Shown here: positions 16,390-26,050 of the stretch, one piece after another
How positions within the stretch are numbered: the stretch's first letter is position 1
Layout of the letters: each line of letters begins with the position of its first letter
Assembly: GCA_018242465.1 (NCBI GenBank)
Contig: JAFEBY010000037.1
Location: forward strand, 1-47,861
DNA: 47,861 nt
Source of the DNA: Pseudomonadota bacterium
GTDB lineage: Bacteria; Pseudomonadota; Gammaproteobacteria; Xanthomonadales; Xanthomonadaceae
Direction: 5' to 3'
The notes under the pieces: model-generated
The model's input: the letters and a program-made list of their open reading frames with translations, nothing else
What the model was told of the DNA's origin: nothing
Databases searched by the model: none
Program-made: the position numbers and the translations under genes

Positions 16390-17202
16390 TCAGAACGAAT
16401 TGTCGCCGTCCAGGATGCGCCCAAGGCTGCCGAGCACCGATCCTTCTCCGCGCGACTGCCCGCCGCCCTGGGGGGCCGCAGCGAACATGCGCCCGGCCAG
16501 GCGCGAGAACGGCAACGACTGCAACCAGACCTTGCCCGGACCGGTGAGCGTGGCCAGGAACACGCCTTCACCACCGAACAACATGCTCTTGAGGCCGGGA
16601 ACGCGACGGATGTCCATGTCGACCCCGCCGGTATAGGCAACCACGCAGCCGGTATCGACATCGACGCGTTCGCCCGCGGCCAGTTCGCGCTCGACCAGAG
16701 TGCCGCCGGCGTGGACGAACACCCAGCCGTCGCCCTCGAGCTTTTGCATGAGGAAGCCTTCGCCACCGAACAGGCCGGTGAGGATCTTGCGCTGGAAGGC
16801 GATGCCGAGCGAAACCCCGCGTGCGCCGGCGAGGAAGCTGTCCTTCTGGCAGATCAGGCGACCGCCGAGGTCGGAGAGTTTCAGCGCAAGCACCGTGCCC
16901 GGATAGGGTGCAGCGAAGGCCACCTTGGCCTTGCCGCTGCCGGTATGGGTGTAGACGGTGGTGAACATGCTTTCGCCGGTGACCACGCGCTTGCCCGCCG
17001 ACAGCAGCTTGTCCATCAGGCCACCACCACCCGACGACGAACCGTCGCCGAAGATGGTTTCCATCTGCACGCTGGAATCCTTGAACATCAGCGCGCCGGC
17101 TTCGGCCACCGCGCTTTCGCCGGGATCGAGTTCCACCTCGACGAATTGCATGTCGTGCCCGACGATGCGGAAGTCGATCTCGTCTGCGTTGCGCTGGTTC
17201 AT
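16390..17202 (-). CDS. AIM24 / TIGR00266-family protein
   Basis: A 270-residue protein of the AIM24 family, a beta-rich trimeric fold related to tryptophan-regulated attenuation protein. Characteristic stretches are FVEVELDPGESAVAEAGALM (about 20-39), MFTTVYTHTGSGKAKVAFAAPYPG (about 79-102), FLAGARGVSLGIAFQRK (about 122-138), LFGGEGFLMQKLEGDG and MLFGGEGVFLATLTGPG. The last two repeat a GGEG motif that is conserved in the family. A glycine-serine loop (GDGSSSGGGG) lies at about 52-61. The function in bacteria is unknown. Its ATG overlaps the recD stop codon as ATGA, so it is probably translated with the recombination genes. That link is notable because no role of AIM24 proteins in recombination is known to me. 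Confidence 0.88.
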   Translation of the reverse strand: MNQRNADEIDFRIVGHDMQFVEVELDPGESAVAEAGALMFKDSSVQMETIFGDGSSSGGGGLMDKLLSAGKRVVTGESMFTTVYTHTGSGKAKVAFAAPYPGTVLALKLSDLGGRLICQKDSFLAGARGVSLGIAFQRKILTGLFGGEGFLMQKLEGDGWVFVHAGGTLVERELAAGERVDVDTGCVVAYTGGVDMDIRRVPGLKSMLFGGEGVFLATLTGPGKVWLQSLPFSRLAGRMFAAAPQGGGQSRGEGSVLGSLGRILDGDNSF

Positions 17203-18950
17203 TGTGGTTCCCGGGATGTTGGACGTGTGGAAAGTCTACGGCCCAATCCCGACACGCGGCTGGCGTGGCGCGACAGCGCGGCTTCGATGGCATCCGCACC
17301 GCCGGCGATGTGCAGCACATCGCGGGCACGGGTCATCGCGGTATAGATCAGTTCGCGACTGAGGACGCGGCTGCCGATGCGGGGCAACTGCAGCCAAACC
17401 TCGTCGAACTCGCTGCCTTGCGCTTTGTGCACCGTCATCGCGAACGCCGATTCGTGTGCGGGCAACGCCGCTGGATGGAAGGCACGGACGCCACCTTCGC
17501 CGGCAAACCACGCCAGCGGCACGCCTTGTTCATCCGGCAGGCAAACGCCGACGTCGCCGTTGTACAGCTGTTGCGGATAATGGTTGCGGGTGATCAGCAA
17601 CAAACGCCCCGGGAACCAGGTTGGCGGTGTGCCGATGCGGCGACCGGACAGCGCCGCCTCAATCCGAGCATTGAGGGCGCGGGCGCCTTGGGGACCTTCG
17701 CGCAATGCCGTCAGCAGGCGCAGGCGGTTGGCCTGCATCAACGCGTCAGCAGGATCAGCGCTCGTGGCGAGTGCGCGCCAGTGTTCGAGCAGCTGCGGTC
17801 GCGCCTGCAGCGGGTCGTCGACGCCTTCATGGAAATGTACGTTCGACAGCGTGCCGCCACGCAGCAGCGCCAGTGTTTTGGCGGTTGCGCCTTCACGAAC
17901 GGCCTCCGCCAGCGGCGCCAACTGCAACGCGGCGCTCTGGCGCCAGCCGCGCTGCAGGTGCACGCGATGGTCGTGCAGGCTGTCTGCGGACAGGATCGCT
18001 GCCAGCACGTCGCCGGCTTCCACCGAAGGCAACTGGTCGGCATCACCGAGCAGGATCAGTTGCGCGCCATCGGCAATCGCTTCGACCAGCTTGCACATCA
18101 GTGGCAGGTCGACCATCGAGGCTTCATCCACCACGACGATGTCGAAGGGCAGCGGATTGCCGGCATCGTGGCGGAAACGCGTGGTGTCGGGAATGGTGCC
18201 GAGCAGGCGATGCAATGTGCTGGCACTGGCCGGCAACGCCGCGAGCAGGCCTTCTGCGACATTCGATGCTTCCATCTGTTGTGCGGCGCGACGCAGGCTT
18301 TCGGACATGCGCTCGGCGGCACGACCGGTCGGCGCGGCCAGTGCGATGCGCGGCATTGGCTTGCCGATGGCGATCGCCTGGGCGATGCGCAGCACGAGCA
18401 ATCGGGCAATCGTGGTGGTCTTGCCGGTCCCGGGACCGCCGGTGATCAGCACCAACGCGCGCCGCAATGCCAAAGCGGCGGCGCGGGCCTGGAGATCGCC
18501 GTGCTCGGCGTCGGGGAAGAGCGTGGCGAACATTGGCTGGATGGCGGCGTCATTGCTTTCGAGCGACTGCGCGGCAATGCGCTGCAATCCCAGCGCCAGC
18601 CGGCGTTCGTATTCGCGATAGCGGCGCAGATAGAGCAATCCGTCTTCGAGCACCAGCGGCGCGGCAACGGATTCCGCTTCCATCGTGTCCGGCGAGGCGA
18701 CGAAACGCGATTCCTGCAACATGGACAGCCACACATCGACATCCGGCCATGGCAGGTCGCCATCGACGAATTGCCGTGGTTGCGTCGGATCGAATGCGGC
18801 ATGGCCCTGGGCGACCGCCAGCGATGCCAACGCGGCGGCGGCCAGCACCTCGTCGGGCGTCGATGGGTCGAGGCGACGCAAGCTCTGTGCCAGTGCATCG
18901 TCCAGCGTCCGCAGCGTTCCGCTTTGTCGCAGTGCGCGCAGCAGGCTCAT
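17199..18950 (-). CDS. recD: Exodeoxyribonuclease V subunit alpha (RecD helicase)
   Basis: A 583-residue superfamily 1 helicase, the 5'-3' motor of RecBCD. Motifs seen in order are Walker A LITGGPGTGKTTT (about 163), Walker B VVVDEASMVDLP (about 285), motif III ILLGDADQLPSVEAGDV (about 310), motif V AMTVHKAQGSEFDEVWLQLP (about 515) and motif VI LIYTAMTRARDVLHIAG (about 548). The length is close to the 608 residues of E. coli RecD. It overlaps recB upstream by ATGA (18947-18950) and the AIM24-like gene downstream in the same way. RecD makes the complex processive and, after Chi, is held back; no Chi assignment is possible for this organism from the window. Confidence 0.97.
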   Translation of the reverse strand: MSLLRALRQSGTLRTLDDALAQSLRRLDPSTPDEVLAAAALASLAVAQGHAAFDPTQPRQFVDGDLPWPDVDVWLSMLQESRFVASPDTMEAESVAAPLVLEDGLLYLRRYREYERRLALGLQRIAAQSLESNDAAIQPMFATLFPDAEHGDLQARAAALALRRALVLITGGPGTGKTTTIARLLVLRIAQAIAIGKPMPRIALAAPTGRAAERMSESLRRAAQQMEASNVAEGLLAALPASASTLHRLLGTIPDTTRFRHDAGNPLPFDIVVVDEASMVDLPLMCKLVEAIADGAQLILLGDADQLPSVEAGDVLAAILSADSLHDHRVHLQRGWRQSAALQLAPLAEAVREGATAKTLALLRGGTLSNVHFHEGVDDPLQARPQLLEHWRALATSADPADALMQANRLRLLTALREGPQGARALNARIEAALSGRRIGTPPTWFPGRLLLITRNHYPQQLYNGDVGVCLPDEQGVPLAWFAGEGGVRAFHPAALPAHESAFAMTVHKAQGSEFDEVWLQLPRIGSRVLSRELIYTAMTRARDVLHIAGGADAIEAALSRHASRVSGLGRRLSTRPTSREPQ

Positions 18951-21900
18951 GCGGCGGCTCCCGTGGCGACATGGCCGAACAGGGCGTCGAGCGCGTCCAC
19001 CAGTTCCGGCGCAAACCGCTGGGCGAGGATGCCGGGCGAATCGCTGCGCGCGGCATCGATCCCGCGACAGAACAGATAGCGGATGCCGCCGAAATCGCGA
19101 GCGTAGTCGTAGGCCGCACCGAGCCGGAAGCGCAGCCAGCGGTGCAATGCGAGGGTGTAGATCAGCGCCTGCAGGTCGTATTCGCTGTGCGCCATCGCAC
19201 GCTGCAGCGCTGCGCCGTCATATGCGGGGAGACGATTCGATTTGTAGTCGAGCACGTACCACTTGCCATCAACGCAATACGTCAGGTCGATGAGGCCAGT
19301 CATCAGCCCTTCGAGCCGCTGGCGCAGGCCGAAACCATGGCGATCGCGGACCACGCCGTGGGCATGCAGCAACTCGAGCATCGCGTCGACGCGCACCGGT
19401 TGCAGCGCGAACTGGAACTCGATTTCCGGGCGGCGCTGGTCCGCGGGGACATCGCACAGGCGCACACCTTCCGGCAGATCGACCGTCAAAGTCTGGCCGA
19501 CAAGGCGCGTCGTCAGCGTGATGCCATCGTCGAGTCCCTCGGCGCCATAGCCTCCGTCGCGCAACGACTTCGCGATGATGCCGGTCTCGCCATCGGGCGC
19601 GGCATCGCCCACATTCCAATCGCGCCACGCGGCGAAGTCGGCGTGCTCGAACGCGGCATGCAGGGCAACGCCATAACGATTTCCGGCGAAGCGCGGATCG
19701 TATCCGTCATCCACCACTTCTTCCGCCGCATCGGGTTCGTCGTTGCCGCCACCGGCAGGCAAGGTCGACGCGCTGCTGGCATCGCCGGCATCGGCTTTCG
19801 CCAGCTGGCTGAAGCTGTAGACCCACCAGTCGTTGGCGGGATGGCGTACGACCTCGCGAGCAGCCGGTATTTCGGCGTCGATCTCCGGCGGAAGCCGCGG
19901 CAGGTCATCGGGCGCCAGCGCGGCATCGAAGACGACGCCGGCGGCGCGCAACGCGCCGGCATCACCCAGCATTCCTGCCAATGGCGTCTTGTCGTTGGCG
20001 AAAAAATCGCCGCTGGCGATCCACAACGCATGCTCGGCCCGCGTCAAGCCAACGTAGAGCAGGCGCGCATCCTCGGCGCGCTGCTCGCGCTTCCATGCAT
20101 CGCTTGCGCCCTTCCATCCGGCCTCGGGCAGCGATTCGAACTTCCAGTGCAGGCGCCGACCGTGTTCATCATCGTGCACCGTGCAATACCGGCTCGGCGA
20201 TTTCGCGTTGCCGCCGATACCGACGAAAGGCAGGAACACCAGCGGATATTCCAGACCCTTGCTCTTGTGCAGGGTGATGATCTGCACCCGCTTCGCATCG
20301 GATTCCAGGCGCAGGAGTTGCGCCTCATCGTTTCCATCGGCATTGGCGAGGTGATGCGCGAGCCAATCGACCAGCCCATGCAGGCCGAGCGCATCCTGCG
20401 CTGCCTCCTGCAACAGTTCGGCCAACTGCAGGTAGTTGCTGACGCGGCGTTCGCCATCGAGCAGGCCCAGCAGGCGGACTGCATTTGCGGCGCAGAGATC
20501 GCCGACCAGCGCGAGCGGGCCACCACCACGCATGCGATCGCGCCATTGCTGCGCCCGCAGCTGCCAGCGGCGATGCCCATCGCCATCGTGATCCAGCGCC
20601 TCGATGGCGGCGGCATCCTCTCCGACCAGGACCGTGCCCAGCGCCGCACGCAGGCGGCCATCGTCGCCTCCATGCAACAAGGCGAGCAGCAGCGCGTGGA
20701 GTTCGCGTGCCTCGATCGTGGCGAACAATCCCAACTTGCCGGCGGCGACGGCGGGAATGCCGACCCATGCCAACGCCTGCTGGATCTGGCTGGCCTCGCG
20801 ATGGCTGCGCACCAGCACGGCGATGTCGCCGGGTAGCACCGGGCGCATTGCATTCTTGTCTTTCAGCATTGCGTTGCCGGAACGCGCGTCAATCAGGAGG
20901 GCATGGATTGCGGCGACGCAAGCGCCCGTGGCGAGGTCGCGTGATTCGCCGGCACTCCAGGCCGTCGCCTTGCCTTCCTTGTCGAATTTCCCGGTGGCAG
21001 GCGCCTGCCACACGGTCAGTGCAGTCGCGGGCTGGCCATTGCGCAGGAAGTCGGCATCCGCGCGCTTGCCACCGGACTCGACCCGGTGGAATTCGACGCG
21101 GGGGGCGGTGGACAACACGTTGTCGACATTTGCATACAGCGCGGCGATGGCCGCGAGCACGGCCGGGCGCGAACGGAAATTGTGCGTGAGTGGCGGCGCG
21201 TCCTGCGCGACGTTCCCTGCGGCGAGATAGGTATACACATCACCGCCGCGGAAACCATAGATCGCCTGCTTGGGGTCGCCGATCAGGAAGAGTACGGGCG
21301 CATCGCTACTATCGCCGAACACGCGTTTGAAGATGTCCCATTGGCGCGCATCGGTGTCCTGGAATTCGTCGACCAGCGCGATCGCGTACTGCGCGCGCAA
21401 GCGGCGCGCGAGTGCATTGCCTTGCCTGCCATCCAGCGCATCGGTGACGCCGGCGATCATGTCGTCGTATTCCTGCACACGTCGCTGGCGCTTGAGCATG
21501 GCCATGCGGCTGCGTGCGTCCTCGCGCAGCCGATGCAGCAAGGCAACGCGACGACGGGCGAGGTATTCGTCTCGTGCCTGCAAGGCTTCGAAATAAGGCG
21601 TAATCGCCGCGGACAACGGCGATTGCGGCACCTGTGCCTCTTTGTTCTTGTTGGCCTTGGCGAGCATGGCGGCCGGTGCAAAACGTTCGATTCGGGCATC
21701 GGGCGGCGTGGCGAAATCGCCGGCGTCGCACCATGCCGCCCACGCCTGCCACACGGGTTCGATCCAGTCGAGTTGATAGCTCTTGCCATTGAGCACCTTG
21801 CCCGCCAGCGCAGCGCGCAGGGCATCGAGGAAATCGCCGCCGTGCGCGCCAAAACCGTCGGCCAGCGCCTGCCCCGCCGCCTGCACTCGCGGCAGCGGAT

Positions 21901-22543
21901 CCACGGGCAGCGGTGCATCCGATGGCAACAGCACCGGCTCGCGCAACAATGCCGGCAGGTCTTTCGCAAGCTCCTGGTACCCCCCTTCCCATAGTCGTGT
22001 CAGGTCGTCGGCCGTGGCGGCGTCCTGCCCATGCCGGCGCCACATGTCCGCCGCGACTTCATCATGCAAATCGCGCCCGTTGGCCAACAGCTCGGGAGCG
22101 TCGAACCCTTGACCGGATTCCAGCGCATGCTCGCGCAATATGCGCGCGCAAAATCCGTGGATGGTGAAGATCGCCGCCAAGTCGATTTCAAGCACGGCCT
22201 GGCGCAGGCGTTGGTGCACGGCGGCATCGGTTTCGCCGCTTCCAACGCGATGCTGGCGCAACAATTCACGGGTGAGCTTCGCCTCGTCGCTGTCCTCGTC
22301 CACCGGTGGTGCATCGATCAGGTCCAACGTCAGCTGCAAGCGTTGGCGGATACGCTTGCGCAGTTCCTGGGTCGCCGCCTCGGTGTAGGTCACCGCAAGG
22401 ATTTGCCCGAGACGGAGCCCGCGTTCCACCACCAATCGCGTGACCAGCGTTGCCAGCGTGTAGGTTTTGCCGGTGCCGGCGCTGGCCTCGATCCGTTGCA
22501 CGCCATCCAGCGGGATATCGAGATAGGGATCGTGCCCGCTCAT
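18947..22543 (-). CDS. recB: Exodeoxyribonuclease V subunit beta (RecB helicase-nuclease)
   Basis: A 1198-residue subunit with an N-terminal UvrD-like 3'-5' helicase and a C-terminal nuclease. Walker A is ASAGTGKT (20-27), Walker B ALVDEFQDTDARQW (about 390), motif III FLIGDPKQAIYGFRGGDVYTY (about 425), motif V IITLHKSKGLEYPLVFLP (about 750) and motif VI LLYVGLTRAEHALW (about 825). The RecB nuclease motif is GLIDLTYCVDGKWYVLDYKSN (about 1090-1110), with the metal-binding Asp and the DYKS lysine intact, so nuclease activity is expected. The length matches E. coli (1180). The start overlaps the recC stop by ATGA (22540-22543). Confidence 0.97.
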   Translation of the reverse strand: MSGHDPYLDIPLDGVQRIEASAGTGKTYTLATLVTRLVVERGLRLGQILAVTYTEAATQELRKRIRQRLQLTLDLIDAPPVDEDSDEAKLTRELLRQHRVGSGETDAAVHQRLRQAVLEIDLAAIFTIHGFCARILREHALESGQGFDAPELLANGRDLHDEVAADMWRRHGQDAATADDLTRLWEGGYQELAKDLPALLREPVLLPSDAPLPVDPLPRVQAAGQALADGFGAHGGDFLDALRAALAGKVLNGKSYQLDWIEPVWQAWAAWCDAGDFATPPDARIERFAPAAMLAKANKNKEAQVPQSPLSAAITPYFEALQARDEYLARRRVALLHRLREDARSRMAMLKRQRRVQEYDDMIAGVTDALDGRQGNALARRLRAQYAIALVDEFQDTDARQWDIFKRVFGDSSDAPVLFLIGDPKQAIYGFRGGDVYTYLAAGNVAQDAPPLTHNFRSRPAVLAAIAALYANVDNVLSTAPRVEFHRVESGGKRADADFLRNGQPATALTVWQAPATGKFDKEGKATAWSAGESRDLATGACVAAIHALLIDARSGNAMLKDKNAMRPVLPGDIAVLVRSHREASQIQQALAWVGIPAVAAGKLGLFATIEARELHALLLALLHGGDDGRLRAALGTVLVGEDAAAIEALDHDGDGHRRWQLRAQQWRDRMRGGGPLALVGDLCAANAVRLLGLLDGERRVSNYLQLAELLQEAAQDALGLHGLVDWLAHHLANADGNDEAQLLRLESDAKRVQIITLHKSKGLEYPLVFLPFVGIGGNAKSPSRYCTVHDDEHGRRLHWKFESLPEAGWKGASDAWKREQRAEDARLLYVGLTRAEHALWIASGDFFANDKTPLAGMLGDAGALRAAGVVFDAALAPDDLPRLPPEIDAEIPAAREVVRHPANDWWVYSFSQLAKADAGDASSASTLPAGGGNDEPDAAEEVVDDGYDPRFAGNRYGVALHAAFEHADFAAWRDWNVGDAAPDGETGIIAKSLRDGGYGAEGLDDGITLTTRLVGQTLTVDLPEGVRLCDVPADQRRPEIEFQFALQPVRVDAMLELLHAHGVVRDRHGFGLRQRLEGLMTGLIDLTYCVDGKWYVLDYKSNRLPAYDGAALQRAMAHSEYDLQALIYTLALHRWLRFRLGAAYDYARDFGGIRYLFCRGIDAARSDSPGILAQRFAPELVDALDALFGHVATGAAA

Positions 22544-25500
22544 GCGGCATCCTCGACATCGTCTTCCGGCACCGCCGCACCGCCGATCTCGATCGGTGCT
22601 GCGACACCGTCGCGCGTCGCCCCGAACACGATGCCGGTGACGCGCGCGAATTCGCGCATCGTATTGCCATCAACAAACGGTTCGCGCCCGCGCAATGCCA
22701 ACTGCAGGGCCTCGCCATCGCCTTCGGCCCAACCACCATTGCCGCTGCCGCGCCATTTTTTCGCCGCCGCGCGCAAGCCGCGCGCGACGTCATCGGAATG
22801 GCTGAACAATTCCCATGCGCTGTACGGCGCAAACGGCAATGGCCGGCGCAGTCCCTCTTCGCGCAGTGCAAGCAGCGCGCGCAACGCAGCAACGGCATTC
22901 TCGCGCGAAATCGCGGCGTGCACATGCGGACCGACGCCGTTGTCCTTCGTTTCATGGAACTCGACGAATGGAATGTCGACACCGGCGGCGCGCGCCAACA
23001 GCCAATCCAGGCCATTGCGGATTGTCGAGGGGCCGTTCGTTGTACCGAAGCGCAGTCGCGCGATGCGCCCGGCGAAGATGCCATCGACGCAGCCATGCAC
23101 GCGCACGCCGTCGATGTCGACTTCAAGCGCCAGCGCATCCGCCGCGGCATCGCCACGCCAGCCTGCGAACGCTTCCGCGTACGGCGCGACTTCAGCCATG
23201 ATGACTTCCATCACGTGTCGACCAAGTGGACCGGATGGCAGCTCGCCACGCGCACGCAATATTCGCTGCATCTCCGCCTGGTGGTTGCCCGCCAGCAACG
23301 CATCGAAAACCGCACGCTGCAATCGTGTTCGCGCAAGCCCGCGTTCCGGCGCCTGCAATGGCTCGATGTCCTCGCCGGCCTCTTCGATCCCTGGCAATCG
23401 CAGCTGGAGTCGCTGGTGCAGGAAGGCTTTGGCCGGATCGAGCAGGAAGCGTCGCAATGCCTCGAGCGACAATGCGTTTTCTTGTTCCGACACCGGTGCG
23501 AATTCCGCCGTCGCCTCCATCCACGGCGCCAGTCGCGTGCGTGCAGCCGAAAGGCCGGCCGCCGCCGGGCGCCAGTCGCCGCGATAGCTGAAGAAACGAT
23601 CGTCACCGGCGCCGAACGCCAATGGCGAGAAAGGCTGCAGCGGATGTTGCAGCACCATTTGTACCGATGACACGCCATACGCTTCGGTAGCAGACAGCAA
23701 TTCCGTCACCAGCACCGACGGTTCGCGCGCACTGCCATCGCGCGGGTCGGCGCCCAGCCAGCTCAGGTAGAACACGTCCTGCGCGGAGGCGAACAATTGC
23801 AGGAACAGGAAGCGATCGTCGTCGCGGGTCGAACGATCTCCGCGCCGGCGTCGGTCGCTGCCGAGCTCGGCGGTGAGGCGATTGAGCCCGGCCGCGGGAT
23901 CTCGACGCGGAAAATCGCCATCGTTCATGCCGAGCAGGCAGATCACCCGGAATGGCAGCAGGCGCATCGGCACCATGCGCGCGAAGCTGACACCACCGGT
24001 GAGCAGTGGCGCCCGCGTGTCGGATTCACCCAGTTCGGCAGTGAAATGCGCACGCACGACTTCGCCGGGAATCGCTTCGGCGTAACCGGCGCGTTCGGCC
24101 TGTTCCGCAAACGCATTGATCGCCGTGCGCAGGCGATCGAGCGCGCGTTGCCCCTGCGTGGTCGCAGGCAGGCGCGGCAGGAGTGCGTCGAGCAAAGCCA
24201 ACAGGTGTTCGCGCCACTGCGCGGGCGTCATCGTCTCGCCGAACATGCGTTCGTAGCGGGCGAGCACACGCAACAGGCGCACCACGACATCGAACGCATC
24301 CAATGTGCTGCCTTCCAGTTCCGTCCATGGCGCAACGCCGGCACCACGTTCACCCGGAATGATGTCGTCGCTGCCACTGGCGTGACCGAGCAGCACACGA
24401 TCCAGCGCAAACTGCCAGGTGTAGGCATCATCGGCCGGCGCGCCATTGCGTGCGCGATGCGCAGCGTCGATGCCCCAGCGCGTACCGGCATCGTGCAGCC
24501 AGGCGTGCAGGCGGTCGAAGTCGTTGGCGTCAAGTTGTGCCGCCTCGGCCAGGGGTGCACTCGCCAGCAGGTCGAGGATCTCCCCCAATCCGAAACGCGA
24601 GGTCGGCAACGCCAGCAGGCGCAGGAACACCTCGGCCAACGCTTCTTCCGCGAGCGGGCTGGCATCGGCGACGGCATAGGGAATCGCATCGCCCTGGCGC
24701 TGACCACCGAAAACCGCGTCGAGATAAGGCAAGTAGGGATCGATGTCCGGCGCCATCACCGCGATCTCCCGCGGCTGCAGCGGCGGATCGAAACGCTTGT
24801 CGTCCAGCAGCGCACGTAAGCGATCGTGCAACACCTGCAACTCACGCAGGCGGGTGTGGCAGGCGTGGAACTGCAGGCTGGGATCGTTGTCGATATGCGC
24901 TTCAATCGCGGTCGCGGTGCGACGATGGAAGAGATCGCTCTGCATCCGCCGCAACAGGCTGTCATGCAGATCGCCACCCCCTTGCGCGGGATCGGCGTAG
25001 GCGGTGATCTCGCCCGAGGGATGCACCACTTCGCCACTGCCGAGCAGGGCCATGAAATCGCGGCCGGCCACCCCCCAATCACGCAACAGGGGATTCTCGT
25101 TGGCATCGGCGAAGGGATCCTCGCCCGCGCGCAGGCGCGCACCCAGCGATTGCAAGTCTCCCCAGTATTCGGCGCTCGGCGTCGGCGAATAGAAATGCAG
25201 CGTCCCGACCCGCGCTTGTGTCGCGATCACCCTCAGCACATCGGGCGAGACGTTGAGCGTGGCGAATACGAACAGGCGCGATGGCAACCCGGATGGCAAT
25301 GCATCGCCTGTCGAGTAGCGCGTCAGATAGTCCTGGATCCTCCGCGCGCGATGCGCATGGCCGGACGCCACCTCGCGCCACAGGATGGCCTGCGAATCTT
25401 CGGGATCGGCGCCGTCTTCCCAGCGCAACAGCCAATCCCGGCGCCATGCTTGGTATTTCTCGAACACGTTGGCGAGTTCGCCCGCCAGTGCCCACGGCTT

Positions 25501-25887
25501 CACCGCGTCGCCATCGGCCAGATAGTTGGAGAACTTCACCAGCGCCGGCTGCGCCATCAATCCCGGATCGCGCAGCGCCGCATACAGGCGCCAGCGCAGG
25601 GTCGCTGCATCGAGATCGTCATGGCTCGGACCGAGGTTGGCTTCGAGCGCACGTGCAACGAATTCACCCGGCGCAAGGAATTCCAGATTTGCGGCAATGC
25701 CATGGCGCTGCGCCAGCGTCGCCTGCAGCCAGCGCCGCATCGCCGCCTGCGGGATCAGGATGGTGTCCGGCACCAGCAGCGACTGCCCTTGCGCGGGCGT
25801 CCGCAACGCATCCGCGAGCAATCCCGCCAGCACATCCAGCGCATTCGAGTGATAGAGGCGGAAGTCGGGTGCGGCGGCAAGGTTCAT
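22540..25887 (-). CDS. recC: Exodeoxyribonuclease V subunit gamma (RecC)
   Basis: A 1115-residue protein, close to the 1122 of E. coli RecC. The N-terminus FRLYHSNALDVLAGLLADAL is the family opening. Conserved landmarks are LVPDTILIPQAAMRRWLQ (about 40), VFATLNVSPDVLRVI (about 210), REIAVMAPDIDPYLPYLDAVFGG (about 380) and RVICLLGMNDGDFPRRD (about 655). The helicase and nuclease folds are catalytically dead, as in all RecC, and scan for Chi. ATG 25887 (MNLAAAPDFRLYH) is chosen; in-frame ATGs at 25899 and 25920 would add 4 or 11 residues without a better ribosome site. It heads the recC-recB-recD-AIM24-folE run and is divergent from mlaF. Confidence 0.95.
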   Translation of the reverse strand: MNLAAAPDFRLYHSNALDVLAGLLADALRTPAQGQSLLVPDTILIPQAAMRRWLQATLAQRHGIAANLEFLAPGEFVARALEANLGPSHDDLDAATLRWRLYAALRDPGLMAQPALVKFSNYLADGDAVKPWALAGELANVFEKYQAWRRDWLLRWEDGADPEDSQAILWREVASGHAHRARRIQDYLTRYSTGDALPSGLPSRLFVFATLNVSPDVLRVIATQARVGTLHFYSPTPSAEYWGDLQSLGARLRAGEDPFADANENPLLRDWGVAGRDFMALLGSGEVVHPSGEITAYADPAQGGGDLHDSLLRRMQSDLFHRRTATAIEAHIDNDPSLQFHACHTRLRELQVLHDRLRALLDDKRFDPPLQPREIAVMAPDIDPYLPYLDAVFGGQRQGDAIPYAVADASPLAEEALAEVFLRLLALPTSRFGLGEILDLLASAPLAEAAQLDANDFDRLHAWLHDAGTRWGIDAAHRARNGAPADDAYTWQFALDRVLLGHASGSDDIIPGERGAGVAPWTELEGSTLDAFDVVVRLLRVLARYERMFGETMTPAQWREHLLALLDALLPRLPATTQGQRALDRLRTAINAFAEQAERAGYAEAIPGEVVRAHFTAELGESDTRAPLLTGGVSFARMVPMRLLPFRVICLLGMNDGDFPRRDPAAGLNRLTAELGSDRRRRGDRSTRDDDRFLFLQLFASAQDVFYLSWLGADPRDGSAREPSVLVTELLSATEAYGVSSVQMVLQHPLQPFSPLAFGAGDDRFFSYRGDWRPAAAGLSAARTRLAPWMEATAEFAPVSEQENALSLEALRRFLLDPAKAFLHQRLQLRLPGIEEAGEDIEPLQAPERGLARTRLQRAVFDALLAGNHQAEMQRILRARGELPSGPLGRHVMEVIMAEVAPYAEAFAGWRGDAAADALALEVDIDGVRVHGCVDGIFAGRIARLRFGTTNGPSTIRNGLDWLLARAAGVDIPFVEFHETKDNGVGPHVHAAISRENAVAALRALLALREEGLRRPLPFAPYSAWELFSHSDDVARGLRAAAKKWRGSGNGGWAEGDGEALQLALRGREPFVDGNTMREFARVTGIVFGATRDGVAAPIEIGGAAVPEDDVEDAA

Positions 25888-26050
25888 TGGTGGACGCATT
25901 GTGCCGGAGCGATATCGCATGGATTGAGACCCCGACGTCGATCAAGGCCGACGCGTGCGGTCGAGCCCGTATTCACGGGCACACTGGCTGGGTTCCATTC
26001 AGCTTCTTCCAAGCACTCTGTAACGTCCGGGGAATTCTGTCCATATCCGC

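Noticed and set aside
17199-25887. Chi sites near recBCD
   Set aside because: The Chi sequence of this lineage is not known to me, and the E. coli octamer need not apply.
25920-26050. Fourth copy of the structured repeat
   Set aside because: GCCCGT-ATTC-ACGGGC (around 25965-25980) resembles the GTATTCACGG part of the repeat core, but the shared ends, the linker and the large arms are missing, and the spacer is divergent rather than convergent. It is too short to claim.
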